From Lunularia cruciata (taxonomy: Eukaryota; Streptophyta; Marchantiopsida; Lunulariales; Lunulariaceae): a stretch of DNA of 64,000 bases. Both the position numbers and the translations under genes were made by a program. Positions 61,380 to 64,000 of the stretch are shown in pieces; position 1 is the stretch's first letter, and each line of letters opens with the position of its first letter. The stretch spans positions 61,047,493 through 61,111,492 of the forward strand of contig OX419759.1 of NCBI GenBank assembly GCA_948567375.1, read 5' to 3'. The notes beneath the pieces are model-generated. The model did not search any database, was not told the DNA's origin, and was given only the letters and a program-made list of their open reading frames with translations.

Positions 61380-63315
61380 AACATTTCACAAGATGGGGCT
61401 CTTGTCTTGTTTGTGAAGAAGAAGGATGGTATGATGTGAATGTGCATTAACTACCCAAGGCCTAAATCAACAAATAGTGAAGAAAAAATACCTATTACCT
61501 TGCATGGATGACCTATTTGAGCAACTCAATAGGGCAAGAAAATTCACCAAATTTGATCTGTGGGGCATTTATAACCAAATCAAGATTACAAAGAAAGATA
61601 TACACAAAATTGCCTTTCAAACAAAAAATGGCACTTTGAGTACTTAGTGATGCCTTTTGGTCTCATCAATGTACTAGCCACTTTCATGAGTTTGATGATT
61701 GATATATTTCATCCATACTTGGATAAGTTTATTACATTTTCCTAGATGGCATCTTAGTCTATAACAAGAAAATGATGGAGCATAAGCAACATCTGCAAGA
61801 AGTCCTCCAGATTCTATGGTAGAATTAATTGTATGCCAAAATCTCAAAGTGCAAGTTTAACAAGTTTGAAGTAGACTACTTGGGGCATAGAGTAAATGAA
61901 AAAGGTATCCAAGTTCTGACAAGTAAAATAGAGGTCAATCAGAAATGGGATGGTGTTGTAGAAGATTAGACTCAACTCAAGGTTTCTTAGGATTGACAAG
62001 GTTCTATCTTCAATTTGTCAAGGACTTCTACAAGTTTGCACAACCTCTAATTGCACTACTTGGGAAGGAGAAGAAAGTGGATGTGGAGAACCACACAAAA
62101 ATTGGTCTTTTAGGAATTGAAAGATGCATTCTTCCATACACCAATCTTGAAATGATATCACCCAACACATCGAATCAAGTTGGCAATAGATGCATTAGAT
62201 GTTGCAATATTAGTAGTCTAACAATAGGAATGGAGTGATGGATAACACCCAATTGTAAATATCTCTTGAAAGTGGTTATTGGCGGAGTGCAACTATCACA
62301 CTACCAAAAGAGAAGAGTTGGCTATTGTCCTTACGACTAAGCATTGGAAGCACTATCTTGGCAATAAGGCATTTGTAGTGGAGATGGACCACAAACCACA
62401 AGTCCACCGCAAGGCTTAAAAGGATCTATCTTGTAGATATCCATTAGGCAAAGTGGAGACAATGGCTCAACATGATGATCACATATGTGGAGTGCAAGAA
62501 GTAACTTGTAGATGCATTCACCTAGATGCCTATGGTGAATAATCTAGTTGTAAAGGTCAACATGAACCCAAAATTTTGGCCAAGGATCCTTATTGCTACA
62601 AAGAATGACCCACAAATTGTAGGAGCTTAATCATCTAAAGGTGTAGCCAATAGCTAAGGACTCACCTTTTGTGATAGCAAGTAATGGATATTGGATGCTC
62701 CAGACCTAAGAACCATCATTATAGCAAAATTTCATGATTCCATCATTGTAGGTCATGTTAGAATGGACAAGATCTAAGATGCAATCAAAAGCAATTACTA
62801 TTGGCCTAAGATGAGCAACAATGTGATGGTGTACCTTCAAAGTTACTTACTTCATCAATAAAATAAAGCTTCTAATCAAGCTTTGATAGGTCTCCTTCAA
62901 TCCCTCTCTACTCCTACATAAAATTGGGACCAAGTCAGCATAGATTTAGTTTGTGAATTGCTTAAGACCACCTCAAGTTTTGACTCCATCGTAGTCTTTG
63001 GAAATCAACTTAGCAAAATGATTCATATGTGTCTTATGACCAAGGATGTGATTGCATCACAATTAGCTCAATTGTACTTAGCTACAATCTTTTCTCATTA
63101 TAGATTGTCTTGAGTGCTCATCATTGATTAAGGCACTCAATTCACTAATTTGTTTTTGAGAACACTCTTCAACATGTTCAAAATGAAACTTGCCATGTCT
63201 ATGGCATACCACCCATAAACCAATGGACAAGTAGAGTGGGCCAATTGTACTATCAAGGACATGCTCTAAGGCTTCACCTTAGAGGAGCAAGAAAAGTGAG
63301 ACAAATTACTTCCAC
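61380..63315 (+). pseudogene. Ty3/gypsy pol: reverse transcriptase, RNase H, integrase
   Basis: Translation in mixed frames gives [45 protein letters not shown] and [12 protein letters not shown], which are reverse transcriptase blocks (about 61,390-61,690). KFNKFEVDYLGHRV and GFLGLTRFYLQFVKDF follow (about 61,850-62,035). An integrase follows with a VGHVRMDKI-type zinc region and YYWPKM (62,745-62,815), then SIDLV, FGNQLSKM and MAYHP. Reverse transcriptase before integrase defines gypsy. Stops are numerous. It is cut at 63,316 by an LTR. Confidence 0.85.
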
Positions 63316-64000
63316 TGCAATATTCTGAGGATAGTAGAGAAACAAAAAAGAGAAAACACAAGTTTCAAACTCAAACTCAAGTGCCCAAAAGGAGCACTTC
63401 TCTTTATTATATAACCAAAGAGGATCTCCTCCAAGGATTCTCCACTATAGGATTAGGTACATGGATAGGTGACTTTTCAGCAAGCTCCACCCTTAGATTA
63501 CTTGCTTGGATGGGTGACATGTTCATCATGGTCCCATCTAGTTGGTCAAATATGCTTTGACTGAAGGGAATCTTTTAGGGTATCTTCTTGTAGGAACCTC
63601 AGAATCACGTGGATGAGGTACCAGTAGAAAGCTCTTGGTGAGACAAACCAAGGAGAGGAAGGGAAGCTTTTCCTCTATTCAAGGAGAAATTCTCATATTT
63701 TTGAGGCCTAATTCATTTGTTTAGGCTTCCAAAATTGCCTCTGAAGTTTTCAGGCCTATTTTGGCTTCTACCCTATTTTTAGAAGTGCTTCTTTGGTGAT
63801 ACCTCTATCTGATTTACATGCTCCATCATGTGTAATATCCTTTTCAATGTTACCACTCCAAGTTTCACCTCTAGATTATATGCCTAGCTATTGATTCTAA
63901 AGTTTCCAAGCATGTTTCAATTTCAGGCCTATTTGTAGAAGTACTTTTTTGGTGATACCTCTATCTGATCTACTAAGTCCATCATGTATAACATTCTTCT
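63316..64000 (-). mobile_element. LTR of the solo-LTR family, runs past window end
   Basis: Starts TGCAATATTCTGAGGATAG, like the copies at 43,318 and 45,218, and follows them to the window end, where about 50 bp should still be missing. Its direction is opposite to the gypsy polymerase it interrupts and to the LTR at 58.3 kb, so it is not that element's own 3' LTR. Confidence 0.75.

Noticed and set aside
63316-64000. 3' LTR of the gypsy element at 61-63 kb
   Set aside because: Its promoter direction is opposite to the pol gene and to the LTR at 58.3 kb, and it breaks the integrase region.

Overview
The window looks like nuclear DNA of a land plant. The evidence is a five-exon eIF5A gene with a plant-like protein, decayed Ty1/copia and Ty3/gypsy elements, PIF/Harbinger-like transposase relics and a broken NLR-type resistance gene. 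I cannot name the species; the eIF5A protein and an RLE-type non-LTR retrotransposon would suit a bryophyte or other early-diverging lineage, but this is a guess. Gene-like islands (about 2.5-11.8 kb and 28.6-35.5 kb) alternate with very AT-rich DNA and transposon graveyards.

Layout. 1-2.5 kb: minisatellite and AT-rich DNA. 3.7-5.0 kb: intact eIF5A. 5-11.8 kb: gene-like composition with few recognisable genes, apart from a lysine-rich coiled-coil protein on the minus strand (10.6-11.1 kb). 12-14.3 kb: extreme AT-rich block. 14.8 kb: a 48-bp retroposed fragment with an 11-bp target duplication. 17.16-24.28 kb: a complete but decayed copia element on the minus strand, with both LTRs, PBS and PPT. 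24.7-26.5 kb: PIF/Harbinger relic. 28.8-33.3 kb: NLR pseudogene on the minus strand with P-loop, kinase-2, GLPL-like and FLDIA-like motifs in different frames, followed by a 307-bp tandem duplication.

34.3-44.8 kb is the most interesting part. It is a cluster of a non-LTR retrotransposon family with the order C2H2 zinc finger, reverse transcriptase, CCHC and a restriction-like endonuclease. Copy 1 has an intact reading frame of 1055 codons. Its 3' end, from a hairpin that contains the stop codon outward, is present again in inverted orientation at its 5' side, where the end sequence is also triplicated in tandem. Copy 2 abuts it, is decayed, carries an inverted piece of its own 3' end at its 5' edge, and holds two later insertions (2.2 kb and a 737-bp solo LTR). 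Copy 3 is an inverted fragment joined tail-to-tail to copy 2. The fragment at 14.8 kb belongs to the same family and fixes its 3' terminus.

45.2-64 kb: a second solo LTR, a minus-strand copia fragment (48.3-51 kb), a second PIF/Harbinger relic (51.7-54.4 kb), an organelle-like segment with a group II intron domain V (near 55.6 kb), and a broken gypsy element (60-63.3 kb) cut by another LTR of the solo-LTR family. The only clearly intact protein-coding sequences are eIF5A and the retrotransposon ORF; the 10.6-kb ORF may be part of a real gene.
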